From: Neiella litorisoli
GTDB taxonomy: Bacteria > Pseudomonadota > Gammaproteobacteria > Enterobacterales > Neiellaceae
Reading direction: 5' to 3'
NCBI RefSeq assembly: GCF_014773395.1
Contig: NZ_JACXAF010000008.1
Coordinates: forward strand, 124,001-188,000
Length of the DNA stretch: 64,000 bases
The first letter of the stretch is position 1; every line of letters starts with the position of its first letter. Below are positions 1 to 9,520 of the stretch, piece after piece. Made by a program: the position numbers and the translations under genes. The notes beneath the pieces were generated by a model, which made no database searches, had not been told where the DNA came from, and was given only the letters and a program-made list of their open reading frames with translations.

Positions 1-1818
1 CTCCGCAGTTTTACGGTAACGCTCCAGCATTTCTTTTGGCTGGTATTCCACATAACTCAGTACATCGGCAATGGTATCGCCCTGAATTTCTTTAACAAAA
101 TCATAGCTACCATCGCTGTTGAGGCGAACGCTCACAACGTGAGTATCACCAAACAAATTGTGCAAATCGCCCAGCGTTTCCTGATAGGCGCCAACTAAAA
201 ACACCCCCAGATAATAGTCTTCACCACGCTTTAATTCATGCAGCGGCAAGGTGTTTTTAGCGCCGGTCCAAGGATCAATAAAGCGGTCAATCTTGCCATC
301 GCAATCACAAGTAATATCGGCCAATACCGCTTGCCGAGTTGGTTCCTCATCCAAGCGATGAATTGGCATTACTGGGAATAATTGCTCAATCGCCCAGATA
401 TCTGGCAGCGATTGAAACAGGCTAAAGTTGCCGTAATAAATATCAGCCAACGACTCACGCAGCCCTTCCATATCAGAAGGAACACGCGGCATTTGGTCGA
501 CAATATCGGCGATCTTGTGAAGAATATCGAGGAACAGGTTTTCAGCAATTGAGCGCGTACGGAGATCGATTTGACCTCGTTTAAACAACTCCCGAATTTC
601 CTGCCGGTGGAAGTGAGCATCGTTGAAACACTCCTGAACGCGTTGCGGTCTCAGGTAGGTCAAAATGTCACGCATGTGGCGCAACTGCTCGTGTTCGTTT
701 TCCGTTGGCTCTGGCAGGTTAGTCGGCTCGAACGTGTTGACATCAAGAATGTTGAACAACAGCATTGACGCATACGCGACCGTGGCTCGGCCGGACTCAG
801 TGACAATCGTTGGGTGAGCAATATCGTAGCGGTCCATGGTGGTTTTAATGCTATCGACAATATCTTCGCAATATTCTTCGAGCGTGTAGTTGCGGCTTTG
901 GCCATCGGTCGAGCGAGCACCTGTGTAATCCACCGCCAAGCCGCCACCAAGGTCAATGTAGGACAGTGCCGCGCCTTCTTTGGTCAAGTCGGCATAGAAG
1001 CGGCAGGCTTCGACCACGCCAGAGCGAATTTCGCGGATATTAGGAATTTGCGATCCCAAGTGGCAGTGCAACAACTCGAGGCAATCAAGCATTTCGTGTT
1101 GCTTGAGTTGATCAACGACATCGATGAGCTGGGTGGTACTCAAGCCAAACACGCCACGGTCACCACTGGTGGTGTTCCAATGGCCACTAACCTGAGTGGT
1201 CATTTTGACCCGTACGCCGATCCGCGGGCGAATGCCAAGCGCCTGACTGCGCTCAATAATAATCGGCAGCTCAGAAGGTGTTTCTAACACAAAGAAGCAA
1301 TTAAAACCGATCTTGTTGGCATGCAAACCAAGCTCAACGAACTCCGCATCTTTGTAACCGTTACAGACAATCAAACTGCCAGGTTCTTCCAAAGTTGACA
1401 GCACCGCAATCATTTCGGCTTTGCTGCCCACTTCAAAGCCATGCTGGTAACGCGCACCAAACGCGGCAATTTCTTCAACCACCTGAGCCTGCTGGTTTAC
1501 TTTGATGGGAAACACGCCACGGTATTTGTTCTGATAGCCACATACCTTGATGGCACGAGCAAAGGCTTCGTTTAAACGAAACAGCTGGGCATCGAGAATG
1601 TTCTCGATTCGCAACAGCACTGGCATCGACATATCACGCTCAGCGATGCCCTGAACAATATCCATCAACGGCACTTCAGTATTGAGCGTTTTGGCTGTGA
1701 CAAAACCGTCTTTATCGTAACCAAAGTAATCATTGCCCCAACGTTCGAGGCTATACAGCTCAGCTGATTGTTCAGTGGTCCATGGGACCGACGAGTGCAG
1801 TTTCTCGTTACCTTCCAA
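1..1818 (-). CDS. speA: Biosynthetic arginine decarboxylase (3' end outside window)
   Basis: PLP-dependent decarboxylation of arginine to agmatine, the first step of the agmatine route to putrescine. The visible 606 codons align with SpeA from the N-terminus (VPWTTEQSAELYSLERWG) through the PLP-lysine motif VFPIKVNQ (Lys about 106) to the C-terminal block YQETLGDLHNLFGDTH and GDTIADVLSYVEY; about 30 residues are missing beyond base 1. The frame has no ATG between an upstream stop and the conserved N-terminus. A TTG at 1816-1818 is preceded by GGAG eight bases upstream on the minus strand, so I take it as the start. The frame is otherwise intact. The upstream AT-rich region (1819-2036) also holds the 3' side of radD; no strong promoter was identified. 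Confidence 0.93.
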   Translation of the reverse strand, partial: MEGNEKLHSSVPWTTEQSAELYSLERWGNDYFGYDKDGFVTAKTLNTEVPLMDIVQGIAERDMSMPVLLRIENILDAQLFRLNEAFARAIKVCGYQNKYRGVFPIKVNQQAQVVEEIAAFGARYQHGFEVGSKAEMIAVLSTLEEPGSLIVCNGYKDAEFVELGLHANKIGFNCFFVLETPSELPIIIERSQALGIRPRIGVRVKMTTQVSGHWNTTSGDRGVFGLSTTQLIDVVDQLKQHEMLDCLELLHCHLGSQIPNIREIRSGVVEACRFYADLTKEGAALSYIDLGGGLAVDYTGARSTDGQSRNYTLEEYCEDIVDSIKTTMDRYDIAHPTIVTESGRATVAYASMLLFNILDVNTFEPTNLPEPTENEHEQLRHMRDILTYLRPQRVQECFNDAHFHRQEIRELFKRGQIDLRTRSIAENLFLDILHKIADIVDQMPRVPSDMEGLRESLADIYYGNFSLFQSLPDIWAIEQLFPVMPIHRLDEEPTRQAVLADITCDCDGKIDRFIDPWTGAKNTLPLHELKRGEDYYLGVFLVGAYQETLGDLHNLFGDTHVVSVRLNSDGSYDFVKEIQGDTIADVLSYVEYQPKEMLERYRKTAE

Positions 1819-2036
1819 CGCGTGATCTCCAGAGTATCCTTGCCACCAGCCAATGCTGGCAGTTCATTTTTTGGCCGTGCAATTTACCCCAAAAAAACCG
1901 TTGAATCCACAATAATTTATACTGTTAATTTTTACATTAAATTCATTGGGTTAACTGCTAATTTCGGGTTAACAAATGAAAATTAAAAATGATTGCGAGG
2001 AAAGCGTCTGAATGGCGAATCAATGGAGCCCAGCGG

Positions 2037-3752
2037 CTATGACAGTTGATTGGCTTTACGATACGGGCCAGCGTAATCGAATATACGATACTCGACACGC
2101 CAGTGTTTACGGACCTGACGAGCAATGACAAAATCCGGCGCCACCCGCAGGTGAATGCTATTGGCGACCTGCTTTAGACACTTGCTAGGTAGTGGCTGAC
2201 CGCTATGGCTGCGGCGAAATTCGTTTAGAAATACGCGACGTTGTTTGTCAGATGACCAGTCAAATCGCTCTGAAAGCTCGGCGCCATCTTCGTCGTGATA
2301 ACTCAGCCGCAAGATGTCGCCATCGGTCGTTGCAGACATACCCGCGCAGCGGATCACCATACGATCGTTAAGGTTCAATGCCTGTCGCAGTTTATCGTCC
2401 GGATCAATCAGAATTTCGCCACACTGATGGCATTGGCGCGCCGCAATATCATTTTCGGCATTGCAATGGCCGCATTGTTTAAATTGAAAGCGAAACTGGC
2501 ACTGCTGCTGCCCCTCTTCCGTGTCGACTAAGCCTTGGCAGCGGCGGCCATGGTGTTCAACAATATCGCCGTCGGCATCAGTCAGGCCCCAAAACAGATT
2601 GCTAAAACCACAACTCGGACACGGAACCTGAACCAATTCGCTATGGGGATTTGGCTTGACCGAGCCGATTTCAGGCTGATGCAAATCATAGCCATTGCCC
2701 GCGTAATCAACCACCAGACAGTCTTCTTTACCATCGGCCAGACGCAATCCGCGCCCAACAATTTGTTGATACAAGCTGACCGATTCGGTGCGTCTTAAAA
2801 TGGCGATAAAATCAACGTGCGGGGCGTCAAACCCTGTCGTTAATACCGCCACGTTAACCAAGTATTTAAGCTGTCGCTGTTTGAATTGGGCAATCAACGC
2901 ATCGCGTTCTTTGAGCGCTGTTGCACCGGTAATCAACGCCGTCTCGCCATCGGGCAATTGCCCAGCAATCTCTTGGGCATGAGCAACGGTCGACGCAAAA
3001 ACCATGACACCTTGGCGCGATTTAGCCAACTCAACGATGTGCTGACAAATAGCTTGGGTAATACGCGGCGACTTCGCTAAATAAGCATCAAGATCGGCTT
3101 CGGTATAAGCCGTTGGCAAGCCACCCCACTGATAGCGAGCGGCTGGCGCATCAATCATCAGCGGCGGCGTTAAAAACTTTCTTCTAATCAGTTGTCGCAA
3201 CGGCAGCTCAAAAATACAGCGGCGAAATGGCGTTGCCTGCTCGGTACGAACAAAACCATGATAGTGCTGTTGATAGATCCAACCCTTGTCTAACCGATAA
3301 GGTGTCGCCGTTAAGCCCAGCACTTTGAGCTGCGGATTGATTTGCTTGAGATGGTCGATGACTTTCAGGTATTGGCTGTCGCTATCATCACTAACCCGAT
3401 GGCATTCATCGATAATGACGAGGGAATAGAAACCGGTAAATTGCTCAAGATTGCGACTCAGCGATTGAATGCTGGCAAAGGTTACCGGCTGGCCGGATTC
3501 TTTGCGCCCTAGCCCAGCGGCAAAGATCCCCGATTCAAACCCGAGCGCCTGAAATTTGGCCTGATTCTGCTCGACCAGTTCTTTAACATGGGCCAAGACC
3601 AAAATCGGGTAACGCGCTAAGCGCGCCAACTCAGCGATGACTAGGCTTTTACCCGCACCGGTCGGCAACACGATGACTGCAGCTTCATCGGTTTGCCGAA
3701 AATGGCGCAATACCGCATCCACGGCATCTTGTTGGTAATCGCGAAGTTTCAT
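2037..3752 (-). CDS. radD: RadD-type superfamily 2 DNA helicase/ATPase (YejH family)
   Basis: Superfamily 2 helicase-like ATPase related to E. coli RadD (YejH), which acts in recovery from DNA damage. Seen: Walker A LPTGAGKS (residues 29-36), Walker B DECH (115-118), motif III LGLTATPYRL, motif VI QQIVGRGLRL, and then a C-terminal part with two cysteine clusters, CPSCGF and CGHCNAEN...CHQCG, likely zinc-binding as in RadD. Overall alignment to RadD is essentially full length (571 aa). A longer reading from an ATG at 3782 would add 10 residues, but that ATG lies inside the terminator of the upstream yebC-like gene, while the ATG at 3752 has GGAG nine bases upstream, so I use 3752. It is transcribed separately from its neighbour. 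Confidence 0.88.
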   Translation of the reverse strand: MKLRDYQQDAVDAVLRHFRQTDEAAVIVLPTGAGKSLVIAELARLARYPILVLAHVKELVEQNQAKFQALGFESGIFAAGLGRKESGQPVTFASIQSLSRNLEQFTGFYSLVIIDECHRVSDDSDSQYLKVIDHLKQINPQLKVLGLTATPYRLDKGWIYQQHYHGFVRTEQATPFRRCIFELPLRQLIRRKFLTPPLMIDAPAARYQWGGLPTAYTEADLDAYLAKSPRITQAICQHIVELAKSRQGVMVFASTVAHAQEIAGQLPDGETALITGATALKERDALIAQFKQRQLKYLVNVAVLTTGFDAPHVDFIAILRRTESVSLYQQIVGRGLRLADGKEDCLVVDYAGNGYDLHQPEIGSVKPNPHSELVQVPCPSCGFSNLFWGLTDADGDIVEHHGRRCQGLVDTEEGQQQCQFRFQFKQCGHCNAENDIAARQCHQCGEILIDPDDKLRQALNLNDRMVIRCAGMSATTDGDILRLSYHDEDGAELSERFDWSSDKQRRVFLNEFRRSHSGQPLPSKCLKQVANSIHLRVAPDFVIARQVRKHWRVEYRIFDYAGPYRKANQLS

Positions 3753-3770
3753 CGAAAGCACTCCAGACAC

Positions 3771-3794
3771 AAAAACGCCCAACCAAGTTGGGCG
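3771..3794 (-). terminator. Rho-independent terminator of the yebC-like gene
   Basis: Perfect 8-bp stem CGCCCAAC/GTTGGGCG (3776-3783 and 3787-3794) with a three-base loop, followed on the minus strand by a five-T run (3771-3775). It sits 27 bases after the yebC-like stop and just before the radD start. Confidence 0.85.
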
Positions 3795-3821
3795 TTTATT
3801 CGGCTCGACGTTTAACCAAAG

Positions 3822-4544
3822 TTACGCTGGCAATTCCGCGTTATGGTAAACGTTCTGGACGTCATCGCAATCTTCCAGCATGGCAATAAACTTCTCGAAT
3901 ACTTCGACGTCGTCGCCTTCAACCGCGGTGTAAGTTTGCGGCACGAAGCTGATCTCTTCGACGTCAAACTCAATGCCTTCAAAGGCCTCGGTCAGCGCAG
4001 TTTTGACGTTGTAGAACTCATTCGCCGGGGCAAACACAGTCACTTTACCGTCTTCCACTTCGATATCATTGGCATCGGCATCGGCCATCATCAGCGCTTC
4101 GAGTACGGTATCTTCATCATCGCCGTCAAAGACAAACACTGACAGGTGATCGAACATGTGGGACACCGCGCCAGGAGAGCCAATCTTGGAATTGGTTTTC
4201 TTAAAGCACAACCCTACTTCCATATAAGTGCGGTTGCCATTGTCGGTTAAGCAATCGACAATCACCATGCAGTTACCTGGGCCGAAGCCTTCATAGCGCG
4301 CGGTTTCGTAGTTCTCGTCGGCGCCGCCTTGGGCTTTTTCAATGGCACGTTCAATCACGTGAGTCGGAACCTGATCTTTTTTCGCACCATCAATCAGGCG
4401 ACGGAGAGCCAAGTTACTGTCGGGATCCGCACCACCATTCTTCGCACAAACATAAATCTCTTTGCCGTACTTGGAGTAAACCTTGGTTTTTGCCGCAGCC
4501 GTTTTGGCCATTGATTCCTTGCGGTTTTGATACGCTCTGCCCAT
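3822..4544 (-). CDS. YebC/PmpR-family regulator, YeeN type
   Basis: Member of the YebC/TACO1/PmpR family, described both as DNA-binding regulators and, more recently, as translation factors that relieve stalling. The 240-aa protein matches the YeeN branch: N-terminus [14 protein letters not shown], then [20 protein letters not shown], a helix-rich region with [18 protein letters not shown], the ARYEGFGPG strand, and the C-terminal acidic signature [13 protein letters not shown]. Length equals E. coli YeeN (about 238). The start is the first ATG and agrees with the family N-terminus. The gene is monocistronic, closed by the hairpin at 3771-3794. The molecular role in this organism is inferred from family only. 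Confidence 0.9.
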   Translation of the reverse strand: MGRAYQNRKESMAKTAAAKTKVYSKYGKEIYVCAKNGGADPDSNLALRRLIDGAKKDQVPTHVIERAIEKAQGGADENYETARYEGFGPGNCMVIVDCLTDNGNRTYMEVGLCFKKTNSKIGSPGAVSHMFDHLSVFVFDGDDEDTVLEALMMADADANDIEVEDGKVTVFAPANEFYNVKTALTEAFEGIEFDVEEISFVPQTYTAVEGDDVEVFEKFIAMLEDCDDVQNVYHNAELPA

Positions 4545-4706
4545 GACAATCGCTCTTTAATGAATACTTAAAAAAATGCTGGCGCGAATTCTAACCCGTT
4601 CTTTCACGCAAGTGCCAGCCCATATGCGGTTGGCAAGTGGTTTTCTCAGTTGCTTTTGACGAAGCTCATGCTGACAGTGACTCAACTGTGTATTGAAGGA
4701 TTGGTG

Positions 4707-6668
4707 TTACTTGGCATCATTCCGGTTTGGCAACGCTAACGGCATCCGCATGTTGAATTCAACACCATCGCCAATGTCGCTATGCACTTCAATGGTGCCG
4801 CCGAGTTTCTGACTCACCACGTTGTAAACAATATGAAGGCCAAGTCCGGTACCTCCGGAGGTTCGCTGGGTCGTAAAGAAGGGATCGAAAATTCGCGGTA
4901 ATGTGACAGCGTCAATGCCGCGTCCATCATCACGATATTTCAGCAGCAGATGCTGCTCATGGACTTCAAAGCTAATCTGGATGTGATGATGTTTATCGCG
5001 ATAAAAACCATGTTTGAGTGAGTTCATAATGAGGTTGGTGAGCACCTGACTATAGGCGCCGGGGTAGCTGTGAAGCTGTAACGTTTCATCGCCGTCAACG
5101 GAAATATCCAACTGATAGCCTTTGAGTTCTGGCTGCAAGCTTTTGATCAAGCTATTGACGTAATCCAGTAAGCCAAATTGACGCAGATGCTCAGAGCTTT
5201 GGTCCGCGGCCACTTCCTTAAAGTTGCGGATCAAATTGGCTGCCCGCTGTAGGTTGGAGCGGACCATCTCGCTGGTTTGTAACGTGCTGCTGACGTACTC
5301 CTCTAATGCTCGCCGAGTGAGGCTTTCCTCGGCAACATGTTGCTCCAAATCTTGAGCCTGGCGTTCGAGCAACGTTGCCGCCGTCACCGCGACCCCCACC
5401 GGGGTATTGATTTCATGGGCAACACCGGCCACTAGTTGTCCTAACTGCGACATTTTTTCTGCTTCCACCAACTGATGTTGTGCCGCTTTCAGTTGGTCCA
5501 TGGTATGCCTGAGTTCTTCATTGGTGGTTTGCAGCTCGCTTGTGCGCGCTTTTACTCGTTGCTCCAATTGGTGCTGGTCATCGACGATGCGCTGTGCCAT
5601 TTGTTCTAATACGGTTGCCATTTGTTGCAGTTCTCGGAACGACAATTTCAGTGATTTTTTGCTGTAATCGCCATTGGCATAACTCGATACCAGTTGATTC
5701 ACCACCATGATCGGCTGCACCAGATGTCGCGCCCCTAAATAGGCAACACCGCCAAAAATAATAATCAAACCGGCGACGATCGCCCAAAGCTCAGTCCGAA
5801 GCGCTTCGACCTGTTGCAATGCTGAAATTCGCTCAACGCCCAAGGTCAGCTCTATTGTTGCCTCGGTGTACTCCAACTCAAGCTGGACTTTGATTTGCAA
5901 ATGGCGATCGAGCGTCGATCGGTCCAGTTGAGTTTGCAATAAGCTCTGCCCGTCCATGGAGACATCGAGAATCGAAATACCCATGTCTTGGGCGTATCCA
6001 AGCCTTTTCTCCGCCGCATTGATTAAGCTATGGACTGGCATCAGCACCACCAGTGCGCCCACCAGCTCGTGCAGCTCTTCTTTATCGGCGGCTGACATCC
6101 ACAGTGGCGACAACACCATAAACAAATGGTTGCTGGTTAGTTCCACTTGCTCTTTCTGATCACGAGATTGCAGTTGGTAGATTTGCTGGACAAATTGGCC
6201 GTTATCAATATCCAGCACATCGGCATTGAGCGCCGAACGGTCAGTAAAAAAGGTGTTTAATTGTGGCGAGATGGGTTCCAACTCCAACAATTCCAACGAC
6301 GTCGGCGCTACCTCGACAGGCCAGCCAAACGCATCGACGATGACCAAACCATGGGCGGCGGGGTGGATCTGGCGCACCTTCTCTAGTTTTTGTTGTGCCT
6401 TGGCACCAAAGGCGCCGGTGTAGGCGGCGTAAATAATGTCCGGATCGGAACTTAACTGCTCAACCGTAGCGAACAGTAATTGATAATCCCGCTCAACATC
6501 GTTGGTCAGAAAGCGTGCGACTTGTTCGAGAGCACCAACAGTCGCCGTTTGTGACACGGTGCGAAAGCGCTCAATCAGGTAGCTCGCTGTGAGTAAGCAA
6601 GGTAGCAACGCCGCAGCCAAGATAATGCCACTTAAGGTGCCACGCAGGGTCCGCCTCCATTCAAACAT
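4707..6668 (-). CDS. Membrane sensor histidine kinase with periplasmic domain
   Basis: Sensor kinase of 653 aa. Transmembrane helix 1 about residues 13-33, a periplasmic sensor region of about 260 residues (Cache-like, not certain), transmembrane helix 2 about 294-315, a HAMP linker 315-365, a coiled coil 365-405, then a kinase core: phosphoacceptor His418 in AHEINTP, N-box TNLIMNSLKHG (544-554), G1 DDGRG (580-584), F-box FDPFF (594-598), G2 GGTGLGLH (605-612). The H-box style (AHEINTPVG) belongs to the large HisKA group with a signalling coiled coil. There is no receiver domain and no response regulator in the neighbourhood. It starts 14 bases after the solute-binding protein gene, with its AAGGAG ribosome site overlapping that gene's stop codon, so the two are translationally linked. 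Confidence 0.9.
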   Translation of the reverse strand: MFEWRRTLRGTLSGIILAAALLPCLLTASYLIERFRTVSQTATVGALEQVARFLTNDVERDYQLLFATVEQLSSDPDIIYAAYTGAFGAKAQQKLEKVRQIHPAAHGLVIVDAFGWPVEVAPTSLELLELEPISPQLNTFFTDRSALNADVLDIDNGQFVQQIYQLQSRDQKEQVELTSNHLFMVLSPLWMSAADKEELHELVGALVVLMPVHSLINAAEKRLGYAQDMGISILDVSMDGQSLLQTQLDRSTLDRHLQIKVQLELEYTEATIELTLGVERISALQQVEALRTELWAIVAGLIIIFGGVAYLGARHLVQPIMVVNQLVSSYANGDYSKKSLKLSFRELQQMATVLEQMAQRIVDDQHQLEQRVKARTSELQTTNEELRHTMDQLKAAQHQLVEAEKMSQLGQLVAGVAHEINTPVGVAVTAATLLERQAQDLEQHVAEESLTRRALEEYVSSTLQTSEMVRSNLQRAANLIRNFKEVAADQSSEHLRQFGLLDYVNSLIKSLQPELKGYQLDISVDGDETLQLHSYPGAYSQVLTNLIMNSLKHGFYRDKHHHIQISFEVHEQHLLLKYRDDGRGIDAVTLPRIFDPFFTTQRTSGGTGLGLHIVYNVVSQKLGGTIEVHSDIGDGVEFNMRMPLALPNRNDAK

Positions 6669-6682
6669 CGAACTGCAACTCC

Positions 6683-7873
6683 TTACTGTTTCGACTCAAG
6701 ATTGGTCTTTGTGGCTTTCTTCAGCTCATGCTCAGAGAACCGTTGCATCAGCTGGGTCGCCTTCTCAAGGCTGCCATGACCACTCATATATAGTTCAAAG
6801 CCTTTTCTCATACCAATCCACGCTGCCGCCATCGCTGGTGTAGGCGGCGCGGCTTTGGCGTGTTGCAGTTGCTCTAATAAGGCTTGCATGTTAGCGGTCG
6901 CCGTTTGCTGAATACGATCGACAACTTGCGGATGAACTGGCAACGAACCGATGTCATCGTAAAAGCGCTGCTGTATGTTTTGCGACTGCAGATAATGAGC
7001 AAAATCGGTTAATCGTTTACCGGTCTCGCCGGCTAAATCCTGATTCGGAAAAATCAGTACCATGCCGGAAAACATCGGCACCATGGGCCGGCCATTGATG
7101 GTTGGTAACAATGCCACCCCAAAGTCATCACCTAATGAGGTAGACACGTCTTTGAACGCCCAGTCGCCGTTGATGGCGTAGGCATATTTGCCATTTTTAA
7201 AATCGTCATAGCTGCAGCCATAACCACAACTAGAATCGACCAAGCCATCATCAGCGATCTGTTTATAGAAACTCAGAGCTTGACGGGTTTCTGGGGTGTC
7301 GAGAGTGATGGCATTGTCATCGACCGGAAACGCACCAAATGCCGACATAAAGCTAACGAACCAATACATCTCCGCATACTTCCAACCGATTAACTGACTC
7401 CCCTTACGTTCAACTTGGCTGCGTTGAGCCACTAGCTCGGCCCAGCTTGTGGCTGGTGCCTCAACGAATTTTTTGTTGTAGAACAGCATTAAGTGATTGC
7501 CACCTAGCAGCGGCACGCCATAACGATTGCCATCGTAGGTGGCTAATTGCAACGCCGCGGGCGGCATTCCTGCGGCAAAGACGTTATCGGCAAGAGGGCG
7601 CAAACCCAGGCGCCGGTGATCGCCAATGAAGTCGGCGGGAACCATGGCGGCGTGTGGCGAATTGCCATCAAATACGGCTCGCATCAAGTTGGTTTTCAGC
7701 TCGCCAGTCGGCAGGTATGACACCTTGATCCGCACGCCAGTGGCTGCCTCATACTGTTTGGCAATTTGTGGAAACCATGCTCGCGCTTCTTCTTTCTGGT
7801 GCCAAAACAACAACTCAGAGGCCGCTGCCGAGGTCATCCACCAGCAGCTCAGCAACAATAAAAGCGTCTTCAT
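6683..7873 (-). CDS. Periplasmic sugar-type solute-binding protein (SBP family 1)
   Basis: Secreted binding protein (396 aa) of the MalE/UgpB-like family 1. The N-terminus MKTLLLLLSCWWMTSAAAS is a signal peptide. The mature part shows typical family motifs: LLFWHQKEEARAWFP near the start, the hinge region GVPLLGGNHLMLFYNKK, KNGKYAYAINGDWAFKD and VALLPTINGRPMVPMFSG. The start at 7873 has GGAG seven bases upstream; a longer reading from 7918 would put 15 extra residues in front of the signal peptide. No permease or ATPase gene lies next to it; instead it is directly followed by a histidine kinase gene, so it may present a ligand to the kinase rather than serve uptake. The ligand is unknown. Confidence 0.85.
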   Translation of the reverse strand: MKTLLLLLSCWWMTSAAASELLFWHQKEEARAWFPQIAKQYEAATGVRIKVSYLPTGELKTNLMRAVFDGNSPHAAMVPADFIGDHRRLGLRPLADNVFAAGMPPAALQLATYDGNRYGVPLLGGNHLMLFYNKKFVEAPATSWAELVAQRSQVERKGSQLIGWKYAEMYWFVSFMSAFGAFPVDDNAITLDTPETRQALSFYKQIADDGLVDSSCGYGCSYDDFKNGKYAYAINGDWAFKDVSTSLGDDFGVALLPTINGRPMVPMFSGMVLIFPNQDLAGETGKRLTDFAHYLQSQNIQQRFYDDIGSLPVHPQVVDRIQQTATANMQALLEQLQHAKAAPPTPAMAAAWIGMRKGFELYMSGHGSLEKATQLMQRFSEHELKKATKTNLESKQ

Positions 7874-8045
7874 CTGCGGCTCCGAAATAACAATCAATCT
7901 TGCATAGAGTATAGGCACAAGAAACCGGTCCCATGGATTTTAAAACCGATTTATGTATTGTTTTCACTGATGATTATCACGTTGAGAGATAAAAGCTCGC
8001 GACCATAGCAGCATCGGCCATGATATGATTCCCAGCCAATAGCCA

Positions 8046-9329
8046 GTGTCTCAATCATTTCGCATGTCATCGCTCACACCGCCGAAAGCAAGCAATACCT
8101 TGCCATTACTGCTGATCATTGGGTACGTCTGGCCAGAACCGAACTCATCAGCAGCTGGCAGCCGAATGATGCAACTCATCAGCAGTTTCTTAGCACGCGG
8201 CTATCGGATTAACTTTGCCAGCCCTGCCGACTTTTCCGACCACGCGGTCGATCTACAGGCGTTGGGAGTCGACGTCACCGCCATCGAATTGAACAACACA
8301 AGCTTTGATGAGTTTGTCGCCGAATTGCAGCCGCAAGTGGTGTTATTCGATCGTTTTATGATGGAAGAGCAGTTTGCTTGGCGGGTGAGCAACAACTGCC
8401 CTCAAGCCATTCGCATCCTCAACATGGAAGACTTGCATAGCCTTCGCCATGCTCGTCAACAAGCGATCAAAGCTGGGGGCAACTCGGATGATGCCGAACT
8501 TAATACGGAAATGGCTCACCGCGAGCTGGCTGCGATCTTTCGCAGCGATCTAACGCTGGTGATCTCGCCATTCGAATATCAGTTGATCCACCAGCATTAT
8601 CAGGTGCCAGAATCGCAGCTGTTGTTGCTGCCATTTATGCTAGCGGAGCCAACTCAGCCCTCGTCGCTTCCATTTGAGCAACGCCACCATTTTGTCAGCA
8701 TCGGTAATTTTCGCCATGCCCCCAACTGGGATGCCGTGCTCCAGCTACGCCAGTTATGGCCTGCGATCAGACGCCAATGTGGTGATGCCGAGTTACATAT
8801 TTATGGCGCTTACCCGCCGAAAAAGGCCACGCAATTACACAACAGCGCAATCGGCTTCCACATCAAAGGTTGGGCTCAAGATGTTACGGAGTTGATGAGC
8901 AATGCCAGAGTGTTATTGGCACCACTGCGTTTTGGCGCCGGCTTAAAAGGCAAGCTACTCGACGCCATGTGCCATGGTTTGCCGAGTGTCACCACGCCGA
9001 TCGGTGCTGAGGGTATGACCGTTGCAGCAGACTGGCCCGGCGCCGTTCGTTCAGAGGATCAGGCGTTCATTGATGAGGCGGTGCGCCTTTACCAAGACCG
9101 TCAGGCTTGGCAGCAAGCCGTTGCCCAAATTCCCGCTCACCTCGTCCCTTATCAGCGTTCAACACTTGAGCAGGCCTTGTTCGAGCGCATCTATGGTATC
9201 GATCAAGACATCAATGGCCACCGCCAGCAACACTTTATTGGCGCCATGCTGCAACACCACAGCCTCAAGAGCACACAGTATATGTCGCAGTGGATTGAGG
9301 CCAAAAACAAACTAAAAAGCCAACCCTAG
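8046..9329 (+). CDS. Glycosyltransferase, GT4-like (GT-B fold)
   Basis: Sugar transferase with an N-terminal domain starting LLIIGYVWPEPNSSAAGSR, a form common in GT-B enzymes, and a C-terminal nucleotide-sugar domain: HFVSIGNFRHAPNWDAV, then ELHIYGAYPPKKA, KGWAQDV and the donor-binding stretch VLLAPLRFGAGLKGKLLDAM followed by GLPSVTTPIGAEG. The acceptor and donor are not identifiable, and no other glycan genes flank it. The start is uncertain: GTG at 8046 (an in-frame stop lies just upstream) or ATG at 8064; neither has a clear ribosome site. It lies divergently from the solute-binding protein gene. Confidence 0.8.
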   Translation: MSQSFRMSSLTPPKASNTLPLLLIIGYVWPEPNSSAAGSRMMQLISSFLARGYRINFASPADFSDHAVDLQALGVDVTAIELNNTSFDEFVAELQPQVVLFDRFMMEEQFAWRVSNNCPQAIRILNMEDLHSLRHARQQAIKAGGNSDDAELNTEMAHRELAAIFRSDLTLVISPFEYQLIHQHYQVPESQLLLLPFMLAEPTQPSSLPFEQRHHFVSIGNFRHAPNWDAVLQLRQLWPAIRRQCGDAELHIYGAYPPKKATQLHNSAIGFHIKGWAQDVTELMSNARVLLAPLRFGAGLKGKLLDAMCHGLPSVTTPIGAEGMTVAADWPGAVRSEDQAFIDEAVRLYQDRQAWQQAVAQIPAHLVPYQRSTLEQALFERIYGIDQDINGHRQQHFIGAMLQHHSLKSTQYMSQWIEAKNKLKSQP

Positions 9330-9520
9330 CAATATGTTACAACGTATCGCATTTCATTTTTAATTCACTAAACCACCGCAAAACCGCAACCAATTCGTCA
9401 CATTTTCACCTTAGCTTCTGTGCTGCTTATTGCTCTTGAGCAATTCCGATCCCCGATGTGCAGTCATATCCAACCGAATCACTGCTGTCGGTTTCAAACA
9501 TAACCAGGAAAGGTGAAACC

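Noticed and set aside
814-1287. 157-codon frame on the plus strand
   Set aside because: Antisense to speA, which is firmly supported by motif matches.
9330-9520. PhoB box before the tandem phosphatases
   Set aside because: Only one loose half-site (CGTCACATTTTCACC region) was seen; two proper TGTCA repeats are missing.
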